Positions 17,289 through 26,421 are shown, numbered from the stretch's first letter. The stretch is 42,737 bases of DNA from JAVZYK01 sp049699715 (GCA_049699715.1 JBNAVB010000006.1:1-42737), one strand, 5' to 3'. The notes: generated by a model not told the origin, from the letters alone. A program made the numbers and translations.

Positions 17289-17361
17289 TAGCCCTGCTCG
17301 GATTCGAACCGAGGTCCTTTGGGCCAGAGCCAAAGATCCTTGACCGCTAGACTACAGGGCT
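17289..17361 (-). tRNA. tRNA-Gln(CTG)
   Basis: Minus strand: acceptor arms AGCCCTG/CAGGGCT with A1-U72, discriminator A, anticodon stem TTTGG/CCAAA, loop C-T-CTG-G-C, T arm CTCGG TTCGAAT CCGAG. There is no intron. A TATA-like ATTTATAAG at 17375-17383 separates it from the divergent tRNA-Thr and may serve either or both. This is the substrate of the GatDE pathway encoded just downstream. Confidence 0.95.
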
Positions 17362-17409
17362 TCAATATAAAAAAATTTATAAGATATTAAAAGTTTTGCT
17401 TTCTATTGT

Positions 17410-17518
17410 GCCTCGGTGGCTCAGTCGGTAGAGCGTGTCCTTGGTAAAACTAGAGGATGTTAAGAAACCATGGTTTCTTATAAGGACAAGGTCGCGGGTT
17501 CGATTCCCGCCCGAGGCT
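17410..17518 (+). tRNA. tRNA-Thr(GGT) with a 36-nt intron
   Basis: Acceptor arms are GCCTCGG/CCGAGGC with U73, usual for archaeal tRNA-Thr. The D arm is GCTC/GAGC. Anticodon stem TGTCC (17436-17440) pairs with GGACA (17484-17488), with anticodon GGT at 17443-17445. The T arm is GCGGG TTCGATT CCCGC. The intron is most simply 17447-17482. Most of it is a perfect 20-nt palindrome at 17461-17480 that would form a long intron hairpin in the bulge-helix-bulge structure. Confidence 0.93.
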
Positions 17519-17523
17519 TTGTA

Positions 17524-17584
17524 ATTTTCGGTTTTTTGGCTTCTTAGTTTGGAGTTTCTTGATTTTCGGTTTTTTGGCTTCTTA
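17524..17584 (+). repeat. 23-bp direct repeat after tRNA-Thr
   Basis: Two identical 23-bp copies at 17524-17546 and 17562-17584 share the core TTTTCGGTTTTTTGGCTTC. The T-rich runs on the plus strand directly after tRNA-Thr could act as a double transcription terminator. Confidence 0.75.
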
Positions 17585-17671
17585 ATTCCGAGTTTTTCTG
17601 GAGATTTTTGCCGTCACTATTAGATAGTTAACAATAGAAATATTTATATATCGCCTGTTCTTATAGCTATT

Positions 17672-18070
17672 ATGCCAAAAACACTAAAAGATTTTGGATA
17701 CGTTGCATCTTTGATTCTAGAAAGCGATTACTTAATACCCCTTTTGCAGGAGACAATAAAAAACAAAACCGGTTTTCTTGAGGTAAGGCAAGAGGAAGTT
17801 ATGCCAGTTTATAAAATTGAACACGGAGAGATTAGCTCGATAGCAGTTATAGGGGCTAAAGCCGATTTGATGGATTTGGTTTTAGAGCAAGTTGAAAGAG
17901 AGGACATATTGAAAAGCTTTGCTAAATTAAATTGTAACAAAAAAAAGTATAAGATAGCTTTTTATAACAAAAACCAGCCGATAGAAAAAATGTTGAAATT
18001 CCACAAATTGAAAGAGCCTATAATATTAGACGAAAAATTTTTCATGGATTTGGCGAAATATATTTCTTAA
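17672..18070 (+). CDS. hypothetical protein, 132 residues
   Basis: Family not recognised. A soluble alpha/beta protein without motifs. Hydrophobic strands (ISSIAVIGA, YKIAFYN) alternate with charged helices, which suggests a small sensor or ligand-binding fold. The ATG at 17672 lies 26 nt from a TATA box at 17642-17650, so the mRNA is probably leaderless. The next gene on the same strand has its own TATA-like box in the spacer. Confidence 0.7.
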   Translation: MPKTLKDFGYVASLILESDYLIPLLQETIKNKTGFLEVRQEEVMPVYKIEHGEISSIAVIGAKADLMDLVLEQVEREDILKSFAKLNCNKKKYKIAFYNKNQPIEKMLKFHKLKEPIILDEKFFMDLAKYIS

Positions 18071-18142
18071 TTGCCACAAACAAGCACAATAATATTTAAA
18101 AGTAATGGTTTCTCTTTGTTTATTAACTTATCATTAAAAGAG

Positions 18143-18631
18143 ATGAAAATGCCAGAGAATAGCCTAGAAAAAATAAAAAAACAATACGAACCTCTCAAAA
18201 GGAAGTACAAACTGCCGGAATTCTCTAAGCTTAATGAAGAGTTTGAAATAGAAAAAATTCAAGAAAAAGAAACGGATTTCTTGTTGCGAGAGATCCGGAG
18301 AGCAATAAGTGATAAAATTTCTGCATTCTTACGCTTTTTTGAGCTATTCGTCAATCCACAAGCAGCGCCAGTGTTTGTTTTGGTTTCTCTTAAGAACCTA
18401 ACATCAAAAGAAAAAGAGATAATCGAGAGAGCATATAAAGAGTTAGTTGAACTTGAGCTTGCGGCAGTTAATAGAGACATAAGCTACGATGAATCTAAGG
18501 AGGCGCAGTCGATTTTACGGGTTTTTAAGAAATGGCAAGAACTTAAACCAGAACTAGAAGAAGTTACAACTGCAATATTAAGAGTGCAGGAAAAATCGGG
18601 CGAGAAAAAAGGAAAAAGCTACTTCGGATAA
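18143..18631 (+). CDS. hypothetical protein, 163 residues, helical
   Basis: Family not recognised. The ATG at 18143 (or 18149) is chosen over the TTG at 18071, because a TATA-like AATATTTAAA at 18091-18100 lies within the longer frame. The protein is nearly all amphipathic helix, rich in K and E, with a central segment (FLRFFELFVNPQAAPVFVL) that looks like a conserved core. It ends 13 bp inside the convergent pheT 3' end. No function can be given. Confidence 0.65.
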   Translation: MKMPENSLEKIKKQYEPLKRKYKLPEFSKLNEEFEIEKIQEKETDFLLREIRRAISDKISAFLRFFELFVNPQAAPVFVLVSLKNLTSKEKEIIERAYKELVELELAAVNRDISYDESKEAQSILRVFKKWQELKPELEEVTTAILRVQEKSGEKKGKSYFG

Positions 18632-20250
18632 TACAAGATTTCTTTCAAATCAATTTCTAATAATGCTAAAGGCATCTTCAGGTGCCATGCTTTCAACACA
18701 GATGGATGTATCTCCCCTATCAACCCAACATCTTTCTCATTGATCAGAACTCGAGCAAGCCTACCCTCAATGAAATTCTGCACAATTGTTTCCTCAAGAG
18801 CAACTTTAACCCTTAACATTTTAGCGAGATACTCTAAAACCTGCTTGAGCTCAGTGAAATTTCCAGGCGTCAATGCAATGCATAGCTTGTCTTTTTCCTC
18901 TAGTCCTGTTTCTTCCTTCGGGTTTTTTTCAAAAACAGTTCCAATTTCAAACAATTTCTGTGGATATTCAGAATCAACATTATTTGCAAGAACATTAAGC
19001 ATAGAACACAACAAGTTAGGCCTCAAAACTTTGTAATCTGTCTTGCTCTTCTCAACTTCGATCGCGCTTTTTATATTGGCTTTCTTCAAGTTCTCTTTCA
19101 TTAGCAAATGATAAGACGAGATTTCCAAAAAACCTAACCCACACAAAACGTCAGCGATTTTTTCCTTAAGCAATTCTTTCTTATCAACTTCGCCTATAGC
19201 TGAGATCTCGGGAATTTCTGGCTCGAAATTGTCATAGCCATATGCTATAGCAATATCTTCAGCGATATCCACTTCGTGCAGTATGTCTGCACGATATGCC
19301 GGAATAAAAACTTCCGGATTTTTGTAATCATAACCCATTCTCTCCAAAAGATTCTTGATATCTCTTTCGTTCAGTTCTAGCCCGAGCAACTTATTGATAT
19401 TCCCAAAATTAATTTTCAATTTTTCTGGCTCCAAATTCGGAGTTATCTCACGCTTCAAGCCATAAACAAGCTCCATTTGATAAATATCGCCACCCATGTC
19501 CGCGAACATTGTCACGAGAATGTTCAACGTTTTCTTGAGCGCATTGAAATCAAATCCCGAGCATTCTATAAAGATGTCTCTTGTCTTTTCAGTTATCTTG
19601 CCTGTTTTATGCGAGTTTATTATAGGCGGCATGCTTAATATCTCACCTGCGGCATCTACAAAAACAGGATATTTTTTTGCCCCTTGTAACAAATGAGCAT
19701 ACTCGCGTCCAGTGGGATGTTGCTCCAATATTTGTGCCCCATTCATCTCACGCTCAAATTCCAGAGGAATAAACTTAATGTCCTGTGGCTTTCTCGCTTC
19801 GAATTTGATAGGGAGAACAATTTTCTCAAGAGGGTAAATTCCTATGGCAATCTTTTTTCTGTTTCTCCCCAAAGTTGCATGAATCTTCTCTTGTATATCA
19901 ATAACCTCTTTAATCGTTTCATCGTCAAACTTGAGATTTTTAATGATAGCGCATGCTGTGTAAGGCCTTACATCACGTACAGAATGGTCTATTTTTACTT
20001 CATATTTCGCCTCGGGCTTATTCACTTTGTATTGTCTTAATCCGGTTTTCTTTCCAAGGAACGCGAGGAAAGCCCTTATATATCCATGCAATGAAAGCAA
20101 GTCAGGCCGGTTAGGAAAAACTTCGAGAGCGATCTCATTGTTGTCAAGAGATTCGATAGGAGTCCCGAACATCGCTGTCTTTTCTTCAGTTTTTTTGTCA
20201 ATCTTTACAAACTTTTCGAACTCTTTTCTTGAAAATTTTACTAGCGCCAT
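18619..20250 (-). CDS. pheT: phenylalanyl-tRNA synthetase beta subunit
   Basis: A 543-residue subunit of the alpha2-beta2 PheRS in the short archaeal/eukaryotic form (no bacterial N-terminal EMAP or C-terminal anticodon domains). The B1/B3/B4 region includes PNRPDLLSLHGYIRAF (about 48-63) and the B5 DNA-binding-like fold. The catalytic-like B6/B7 region includes ADILHEVDIAEDIAIAYGYDN. It starts 1 nt after the pheS stop, so it is translationally coupled. Confidence 0.96.
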   Translation of the reverse strand: MALVKFSRKEFEKFVKIDKKTEEKTAMFGTPIESLDNNEIALEVFPNRPDLLSLHGYIRAFLAFLGKKTGLRQYKVNKPEAKYEVKIDHSVRDVRPYTACAIIKNLKFDDETIKEVIDIQEKIHATLGRNRKKIAIGIYPLEKIVLPIKFEARKPQDIKFIPLEFEREMNGAQILEQHPTGREYAHLLQGAKKYPVFVDAAGEILSMPPIINSHKTGKITEKTRDIFIECSGFDFNALKKTLNILVTMFADMGGDIYQMELVYGLKREITPNLEPEKLKINFGNINKLLGLELNERDIKNLLERMGYDYKNPEVFIPAYRADILHEVDIAEDIAIAYGYDNFEPEIPEISAIGEVDKKELLKEKIADVLCGLGFLEISSYHLLMKENLKKANIKSAIEVEKSKTDYKVLRPNLLCSMLNVLANNVDSEYPQKLFEIGTVFEKNPKEETGLEEKDKLCIALTPGNFTELKQVLEYLAKMLRVKVALEETIVQNFIEGRLARVLINEKDVGLIGEIHPSVLKAWHLKMPLALLEIDLKEILYYPK

Positions 20251-20251
20251 T

Positions 20252-21805
20252 TTATCTCAACCACATTTTCATCTCTCTCAGTTTGTTTAAATCATTAGCA
20301 TAAGTCTCCCTCAAGTCCCTTATCTCATAATAATCCATTATTATCCTGTCAAATCCGGGGCCCCAAGCCAATACAGGAACCCACTCACCAAGCAAAGGCA
20401 CAACAACTTCAGGGCGCAAAATCCCAGCGCCTCCGAGCTCGAGCCATTTGTTCTTTTCAGGCATAAAAACATCTATCTCCAGAGAAGGTTCGGTATATGG
20501 GAAGTAGCTTGGCCTAAACCTTATCTTTTCATGACCCATTTTTTTGAAAAATTCTTTCAGGTAGCCAAGAAGATGCCTGAAATTAGCATTTTTGTCAACT
20601 ACAATCCCTTCTGTCTGGTTAAACTCAAAACCATGGCTCCAGTCAACTGTTTCATTCCTGAAGCATCTCCCTATCGCGAAGAATTTTCCGCGTTTTTCTT
20701 TTTTGTCTTTGTTCTTTAAACTTGCTAACCTAGCTAATGTTTGAGCAGACAAACATGTAGTGTGGGTTCTTAGAACAACTCTTTTTGCCTCTTCATCTTT
20801 CCACTTGTACTGCCATCCTTTGCTTCCTTGCACGCCTTTTTCATGGGCGTTTTTTACTCTTGCTACTAAAAATTTATCCTTAGGAAGCTTTCCTTTGATA
20901 TCCTGAACATAAAATGTGTCTTGCATCTCTCTCACAGGATGATCCTGTGCAGTAAAGAGAGCGTCAAAATTCCAGAATGCTGTTTGTGCGAGAGTCCCCC
21001 GCATCTCCTCAAAGCCCATCTCAGTCCATATCTTTCTTGCATATAAGATTGCTTGATTGACAAAATGTCTCTTGCCCCCATAGATATTAGGAACCTTGCT
21101 GTGGATATCGTAATGCCTGAACCTCTTGCCCTGCCACGAGCCTTTAAGCAACATTTCAGGCGTGACTTGTTCAATAAGCTCGTGCTTGAACTTTGGCAAC
21201 TCTTCAATGACTTTGGTCCCAAGCTCAGTAATCTCAAATTCTATCTCCTGTTTTTCTGTAAGATGGATAATCTTCTTCCTGATTTTTAATTTCTCGTAAC
21301 AGAATTTTTGCTCTTCGCTCATCGCTTCTTTCTCTATAGGCAACGCCTCAAGGAATTTCTCCTCAAGAAACTTCTTTGTCACTTCTTCCTTGTTCGCCTT
21401 CAGTTCAATCTTGTTATTAATGACATTTACAAATGCCTTGTCTTTCAGCACTCCAAGAGCAACCATAAACTCATTATCACTCAATTCGCTCTTTTTCTTG
21501 GCTTCTTCTAAGCTTAGGAGATGTTTAGCTTCAAGCAGCACATTCAAGAGGTTTCTTTCAGGAAGATTTTTCTTCAAGTATAAAATCCCATTGATGTCCA
21601 AGTCTACGATATGTTTTTTCTTTGTCTTGATTTTCAATAAATTTTTGGCTTCAAGGAACTTCAAGGCTCTATTGACGCTTGTTTCAGTCAAATTAGTTCC
21701 CTCAATTATCTTCGCGATGTTTTTGCTGTGCAAAAAAGGGATTACTTGTCTTTCAAGAGGGCTTAGAGTAATTATAATCGCTTCAACCTCATTTTCATGT
21801 GTCAT
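20252..21805 (-). CDS. pheS: phenylalanyl-tRNA synthetase alpha subunit
   Basis: A 517-residue class II catalytic subunit. An N-terminal winged-helix region (about 1-90, with EGTNLTETSVNRALKFLE) is typical of archaeal/eukaryotic PheRS. The catalytic domain follows: FDALFTAQDHPVREMQDTFY, motif 2 FAIGRCFRNETVDWSH, the Phe pocket around FRPSYFPYTEPS, and motif 3 GWGPGFDR-like AWGPGFDRIIM. The ATG at 21805 is 26 nt from a TTTTTAAAA box at about 21826-21834, so the mRNA is likely leaderless. It is the first gene of pheS-pheT. Confidence 0.96.
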   Translation of the reverse strand: MTHENEVEAIIITLSPLERQVIPFLHSKNIAKIIEGTNLTETSVNRALKFLEAKNLLKIKTKKKHIVDLDINGILYLKKNLPERNLLNVLLEAKHLLSLEEAKKKSELSDNEFMVALGVLKDKAFVNVINNKIELKANKEEVTKKFLEEKFLEALPIEKEAMSEEQKFCYEKLKIRKKIIHLTEKQEIEFEITELGTKVIEELPKFKHELIEQVTPEMLLKGSWQGKRFRHYDIHSKVPNIYGGKRHFVNQAILYARKIWTEMGFEEMRGTLAQTAFWNFDALFTAQDHPVREMQDTFYVQDIKGKLPKDKFLVARVKNAHEKGVQGSKGWQYKWKDEEAKRVVLRTHTTCLSAQTLARLASLKNKDKKEKRGKFFAIGRCFRNETVDWSHGFEFNQTEGIVVDKNANFRHLLGYLKEFFKKMGHEKIRFRPSYFPYTEPSLEIDVFMPEKNKWLELGGAGILRPEVVVPLLGEWVPVLAWGPGFDRIIMDYYEIRDLRETYANDLNKLREMKMWLR

Positions 21806-21854
21806 CTAATGAATTAGTCTTGAGATTTTAAAAACCTTATTATATTATAATAGC

Positions 21855-23750
21855 CTACTTGCTTCTTTTTCTTTTTCCTTTGAACTCTTTGTCGTTGATT
21901 GTCCTCCCTCTTATTTCGGGAGGCTCGCTGTTCATATATCCTCGATTCTTGTTCACCTGATGCATTAAGGCTACAATAAGAATAATTATAGCAGCAACAA
22001 GAACTACATCAACAAAAATCCACTGCCAGTTTCTCTTAAGCTCGAACACTATCTGATCTAACCATGAAGCGGCCGAGGTTGCTCTTTGGATGTTTACTGT
22101 CACACTCTCTTCTTTTGTTGTTGAACCGAAGGTGACTCTTACTTTCAATGTATTCATGCCAGTAGCATTTTCTGAAGGTATCAAATAAATATAGGTATAA
22201 CCGCTCTCGCCGCTGTTAAGCGTAAGTGTGGTTGAGTCCATTCTAGGCAAACTCGCCCAAGAATCATAGTTTGAAACATTTACAGTGTAAGTAGTTAGAA
22301 TATTTCCAGTATTTACTACAGTTACTTTGAGTGCGAATTCTTGGCCGTTGAAAGCCTGGCTTATCTGTTGCACTGATATTATAGCATCTGTTTGCTCTAC
22401 GAAACAGCCTCCACGAACTAGAACCGTTTCAGTATCGCTAGTTTGAGATTCATAAGTATTGTCATATAGGTTGTAATAGACAGTCAATACAATTTCATAC
22501 TCGGTTTCAGTCACGTTAGAAGGAACATTAAAGGTCGTTGTGCCTTCATAATTATCGCCCGAATCTAAACTTAATTCTTTCAAATAGTTTACCCCCAACG
22601 CCAAATTCCTAATGGTAATCTTAACATCTTCGTCATTGGAACCTGCATTTTCTATCTTAAAATTAGTTGTGAAGCTTTTTCCGCATTCCACAGTCGTCGG
22701 GCTTAACGAGAAAGAGTTTATCACAACGCTATGGCTTTTTTTGTCAATGCTAACATCAATAGAATCTTCTTTGCATTCCTCCTCCTCATTGCCATCTTCG
22801 TATACTTTAGCGTTAATTACGTAATTATTATCTTCGTCAACATTAGTAGGAATTTTCAAATATAAAGTGTAAGTTTTTTCATCGTCTTCTTTAATTGTGG
22901 TTTCGTAGCTTGTTGTTACAATAGAATCCTCTTCGTCCAAATCGTAAAGCTCGACTTTAATTACAATATCTAAATCGTCATTAGCGCTGTTCTCAACATT
23001 GACTTTCACAGAAACGTTATCGCCTGCATAAATCTCATCACCTGACTCCGGCGATTCAATTGATAACGCTAAGCCAGTTCCTTGCTCGCCGTATTTGCAG
23101 TAGCCAACTTCCTCTATAGTAAAATCTCTTGTCTCGCTCGTGCCTTCATTTTGGGCATTGTCTTTGCATTTGACTTGCCATTCATGATCCTCCCTGGTTA
23201 AACCACTTACTGTCCATGTTGTTGTAGATCCATTGTTAACATTGCCACTTTCCTCATCATCACCGTCTATGTAAAGAGTGCATTCAAGAGAGCTGTCAAG
23301 ATTGTCTGTAACCTTGAATTGGAAATCAGTTTTTGTTGAGCTTGAGTTGTAACCATCTGCAGGGGAAATTAATGTAACAACGGGGGCTTCAGAATCTATA
23401 TATAATGTTCTTGTTTCGCTTGTTCTAGATCCAAGAGAATCAGCACAAGTTATATTCCACTTATATTGTCCTTGCTGTAAAGGAAGCATAGGAGAAATAT
23501 TAGTGTTGGTGTTATTTGCAACACTGTTATTAGTTGCCACCACGCTTCCATTGACGACTAAATTGCAGCTGAAAGTAGCATCAGAATCGCTAATCGCCCT
23601 GAAGTTGAATACCGGCGCAAGGCTCGGTGTCCAGGCATTGTTTGCTGGAGAGTTCAAAGTTATGCTTAATATTGTTGCTCCAGTTGAAAAAATCAATGTT
23701 AAAGATAATAAAACTAAAATTCCACCAAAAAACAATTCTCTATATTTCAT
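21855..23750 (-). CDS. surface protein with Ig-like/CARDB-like repeats and C-terminal membrane anchor
   Basis: A 631-residue protein. A signal peptide or anchor (about 7-30) is followed by two Ig-like domains with LNSPANNAWT and LISPADGYNS repeats (about 30-215). Then come beta-rich domains resembling CARDB/NPCBM-like adhesive modules (SPESGDEIYAGDNVSVKVNVENS and a similar unit), with many N-glycosylation sequons. The only C-terminal transmembrane helix (about 588-607) is followed by a basic cytoplasmic tail (GKRKRSK). Likely a cell-surface structural or adhesion protein with a large extracellular part. A TATA-like box near 23796-23803 gives a leader of about 25 nt. Confidence 0.8.
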   Translation of the reverse strand: MKYRELFFGGILVLLSLTLIFSTGATILSITLNSPANNAWTPSLAPVFNFRAISDSDATFSCNLVVNGSVVATNNSVANNTNTNISPMLPLQQGQYKWNITCADSLGSRTSETRTLYIDSEAPVVTLISPADGYNSSSTKTDFQFKVTDNLDSSLECTLYIDGDDEESGNVNNGSTTTWTVSGLTREDHEWQVKCKDNAQNEGTSETRDFTIEEVGYCKYGEQGTGLALSIESPESGDEIYAGDNVSVKVNVENSANDDLDIVIKVELYDLDEEDSIVTTSYETTIKEDDEKTYTLYLKIPTNVDEDNNYVINAKVYEDGNEEEECKEDSIDVSIDKKSHSVVINSFSLSPTTVECGKSFTTNFKIENAGSNDEDVKITIRNLALGVNYLKELSLDSGDNYEGTTTFNVPSNVTETEYEIVLTVYYNLYDNTYESQTSDTETVLVRGGCFVEQTDAIISVQQISQAFNGQEFALKVTVVNTGNILTTYTVNVSNYDSWASLPRMDSTTLTLNSGESGYTYIYLIPSENATGMNTLKVRVTFGSTTKEESVTVNIQRATSAASWLDQIVFELKRNWQWIFVDVVLVAAIIILIVALMHQVNKNRGYMNSEPPEIRGRTINDKEFKGKRKRSK

Positions 23751-23833
23751 TTTATTGCTTTTGTTATTTTTGTTGTAATTATGAAATTACTACAGTTTTT
23801 AAACTTTTCTATGACTCCAAAGAATATTGAATT

Positions 23834-24103
23834 TTAATTAAACACGTCCTTGATCTTCTGGATAGATTCTGCGACATCTTGGCCCTTGTTTGTCAGTTTG
23901 ATAAGCTTAATCCTGCCTTTTTTCTCAAATGCAACCAATCCAAACTTTTCCAAGGATTGTAGAATCTTCACTGCATGACTGTATGTGCAATCGACTTCCT
24001 TGGCTAGCAATGAGCCATATCTTGCCCTTACACTCTTGCGCAATGCGATGAGAATCAGTGCTGGTTTCTTTCTGAAGAACGTATTAAACGCATCCTTAAC
24101 CAT
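23834..24103 (-). CDS. winged-helix DNA-binding protein, MarR-like
   Basis: An 89-residue protein made of a single winged helix-turn-helix. Helix 2/3 is LLAKEVDCTYSHAVKILQSLEKFGLV, and the wing is FEKKGRIKLIKLTNKG, as in small MarR/PadR-like archaeal regulators. There is no ligand domain. It is followed at 84 nt by the surface-protein gene reading in the same direction. Targets are unknown; the 192-nt AT-rich spacer upstream holds several candidate palindromes. Confidence 0.82.
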   Translation of the reverse strand: MVKDAFNTFFRKKPALILIALRKSVRARYGSLLAKEVDCTYSHAVKILQSLEKFGLVAFEKKGRIKLIKLTNKGQDVAESIQKIKDVFN

Positions 24104-24295
24104 TTTCCCTTAGCAACCTTTATTGAATTTAAAATTTTTTAAAAATTTTCGAAAATTAGATTATTATTTTATAAAGGTTATTTTACAGCACATACTTTTG
24201 TTTATAAATCTTTCGCTACTTTTCAAAAGTTTTAACCAACGAGTAGCAAAGTTTAAAAAAATCAGAAAAAATCTGAAAAAATAATAAACCTCTTT
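24104..24295. other. AT-rich spacer with promoter-like and palindromic elements
   Basis: No gene is seen. A plus-strand TATA-like GTTTATAAATC lies at about 24200-24210, followed by the palindrome ACTTTTCAAAAGT and inverted GCTACT/AGTAGC arms, and then paired ATCAGAAAA/ATCTGAAAA repeats. A small plus-strand transcript is possible but not supported further. Confidence 0.3.
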
Positions 24296-25033
24296 TTATT
24301 TTTTCTTTTTCTCATAAAAATCCTTAAGCTCTTGCTTCCTGAGCAATGGCACAAAAGCATATCCCGTTTCTCTCGAGACAAGTCTCAACTTTTGGCCATG
24401 CAACTGCCATATTTCCAGCGCGCCCCAGTCCCATGCTTCTCGAGTTGGATAAAGCAACAGCCCATTTTCTCTCAATAGCTCCCTGCCCATTGCCTTAACT
24501 TCATCAATCTTATCTTGCTCAACGCCGGCAGTGAAATAAATCCTATCATATTTGTGTTGCCATATATTCTGTGTTTTGTCGAGAGCATCTCCTGCAAAAA
24601 TCTCAATGTTCATCTTGACCCTCTTAGATTTTTTCAACAGAGCGACATTTCGCCGGGCCATCTTTACAAGGTCGGGAAAAATTTCAATTGTCGTGACATT
24701 TCCCGGATAAACAAGATAAGCCACGAGAGAAGCATGATAGCCTGTATTAGCACCAACCTCAAGAACATCCAGTCCCTTATCTAAGTTCAAAAGCCTTATC
24801 ATTCTCGCAATGGTTGAAGGCTGTGAAATTGTCTGGCCATGAGCCACATGCTGCGGGACATCATCATAAACCCCAATGCCCTTGCCCCTGACAAAAAACT
24901 TTCTGTCACAAATCCTAAACGCTTCGAGAATTTCATCACTAATGCCAGGATTGTTGAACTTAATGCTTTTCAACATTAACTCAAGCTCCTCGTTCAACTT
25001 CCCTTCCTTATATTCCCCTTTCTTCTTTTTCAT
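24296..25033 (-). CDS. pcm: protein-L-isoaspartate O-methyltransferase-like
   Basis: A 245-residue SAM-dependent methyltransferase that repairs isoaspartyl residues. AHGQTISQPSTIARM (about 69-83) is the substrate loop. SAM motif I is VLEVGANTGYHAS (about 95-107), and TTIEI and GLLLYPT fit motif post-I and the C-terminal strand. The N-terminal 20 residues are very charged (MKKKKGEYKEGKLNEE) because the start codon lies in a 40-bp tandem repeat (25021-25100). The upstream copy has another ATG (25073) in a different frame, giving a 21-codon upstream ORF that ends inside pcm. It follows eno after a 111-nt purine-rich (mRNA sense) spacer. Confidence 0.88.
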   Translation of the reverse strand: MKKKKGEYKEGKLNEELELMLKSIKFNNPGISDEILEAFRICDRKFFVRGKGIGVYDDVPQHVAHGQTISQPSTIARMIRLLNLDKGLDVLEVGANTGYHASLVAYLVYPGNVTTIEIFPDLVKMARRNVALLKKSKRVKMNIEIFAGDALDKTQNIWQHKYDRIYFTAGVEQDKIDEVKAMGRELLRENGLLLYPTREAWDWGALEIWQLHGQKLRLVSRETGYAFVPLLRKQELKDFYEKKKK

Positions 25034-25100
25034 TCTTTTTTCCTTTTTTGCTTTTTTCTTTCTTCTTTTTCATTCTTTTTTCCTTTTTTGCTTTTTTCTT
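25021..25100. repeat. perfect 40-bp tandem duplication over the pcm start codon
   Basis: 25021-25060 and 25061-25100 are identical, with the first nine bases of a third copy after them. On the plus strand it is almost pure pyrimidine. It duplicates the pcm ATG and its purine-rich leader out of frame (40 is not a multiple of three). Confidence 0.92.
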
Positions 25101-25144
25101 TCTTCTTTTCTCTTTTTCCTTTTTTTCATTCCTTTTTTTGCTTC

Positions 25145-26380
25145 TCACTCTTTAATCTCTCTTTCAATTCTCAGCAGCTCGTTTAATTTCACTAAACGTT
25201 CCGTACCGCTGATACCTGTTTTAATGAAAGGAATCCTCCAGCCCACAGCAAAATGCGCAAGCACATTATCAAGAGTCTCGCCAGAACGATGCGAGATTAT
25301 AGTAACAATGTCATGTTTCTTTGCCAAATCAATAGTTTTCTTTGTTTCAAGTAAGGAACCTACCTGATTCGGCTTGATTATTACTGCATTAATTGCCTTC
25401 TCTTTGATTGCCTTCTCAAGTCTCTCGCTTCTTGTGCATATCAAGTCATCACCAACAACAAAACAATTCTTTAATCTACGCAAAACATTCGCAAATCCTT
25501 TAAAATCCTCGCCATGCATAGGATCTTCTAGATAAGATAGATTATACTTCCGTGCCATCTCAACTATATAGGCCGAGTTCTCGTCTGGGGTGAAATCTTT
25601 TTGCTTTATTGTGGGAGACAAGTTATTGTATCTATATCTCAATCCGGTCCATAAACTAGTAGCCGCACAATCCAAGCCGATATTTAAAGACACATTCAAC
25701 TTGTCCTGAATTAAATTTCTCACAGAATCCGCGAGCGCTAAAGCACTCTCGCAGTCAAGTGTCGTCGCGATAGCATTTTCGTCGGTCAGCTTGCCCTGCC
25801 ACGAGCCTTTCATCTCGACAAGTTTCTTTGCTTCTTTGTAAGCGCTTTCATTGATAAATTTAGCATCGAAAAAGTTAGTAACCCTTGGAATAAACAGAAA
25901 CTCCTGCCAGTCTGTCTTTTTCTGTTGCTTAACATGAAAGCCGCCGCCTATGGCGTTGCCAACAGGCATCGGCATAAATGGATGTTTATCCTTTATCAAA
26001 ATCTGCCATACCTCTTTCTCTTGTGTTAAAGCCGTTAATTTCAGTACAGCAGTTTCAATTGCATATAAAGTATTACCCCCTACAAATTCCAAATTCTTCG
26101 TATGATCCTGCTTCCTTACAAGCTCTTCAATCTTGGCCAAATCCTCGAAAGTTTCAAAACCGAGCTTGCTCGCGACAAGATTCCTGCCGAGGATATTCAA
26201 AAACGATATTGAAAAATCAATTCCTCTTGCAGAAACATCTCTAACTTCATATTTGCCCTTCGAAGCTCCGCTCGGTGCGCTTGCTGCGACTCGCATATCG
26301 CCACAACAAGCTGTCACTTCAATTGTCGCCTCTTTTCTTGAATTATATATCTTACGGGCAATTACATTAGTTAACTGCAT
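25145..26380 (-). CDS. eno: enolase
   Basis: 2-phosphoglycerate dehydratase of glycolysis/gluconeogenesis, cytoplasmic. The protein has 411 residues from the ATG at 26380 (MQLTNVIARKIYNSRKEATIEV). This fits the family N-terminus and lies 25 nt from a TATAAAAAG box at about 26401-26410; the longer GTG start at 26425 would overlap rpoK. Metal and catalytic segments are GLDCAA, YLEDPM, VGDDL (Mg ligands), IKPNQVGSL with catalytic Lys, and SHRSGETLDN. The early ASAPSGASKG loop is also present. The gene follows rpoK but appears to have its own leaderless promoter. Confidence 0.95.
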   Translation of the reverse strand: MQLTNVIARKIYNSRKEATIEVTACCGDMRVAASAPSGASKGKYEVRDVSARGIDFSISFLNILGRNLVASKLGFETFEDLAKIEELVRKQDHTKNLEFVGGNTLYAIETAVLKLTALTQEKEVWQILIKDKHPFMPMPVGNAIGGGFHVKQQKKTDWQEFLFIPRVTNFFDAKFINESAYKEAKKLVEMKGSWQGKLTDENAIATTLDCESALALADSVRNLIQDKLNVSLNIGLDCAATSLWTGLRYRYNNLSPTIKQKDFTPDENSAYIVEMARKYNLSYLEDPMHGEDFKGFANVLRRLKNCFVVGDDLICTRSERLEKAIKEKAINAVIIKPNQVGSLLETKKTIDLAKKHDIVTIISHRSGETLDNVLAHFAVGWRIPFIKTGISGTERLVKLNELLRIEREIKE

Positions 26381-26421
26381 GAAACTCTTAAGAACCCGCC
26401 ATATAAAAAGTTTTTCAGTTT

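Noticed and set aside
18071..18142. TTG-started extension of the 163-residue orphan
   Set aside because: It includes a TATA-like element at 18091-18100 and lacks conserved-looking residues.
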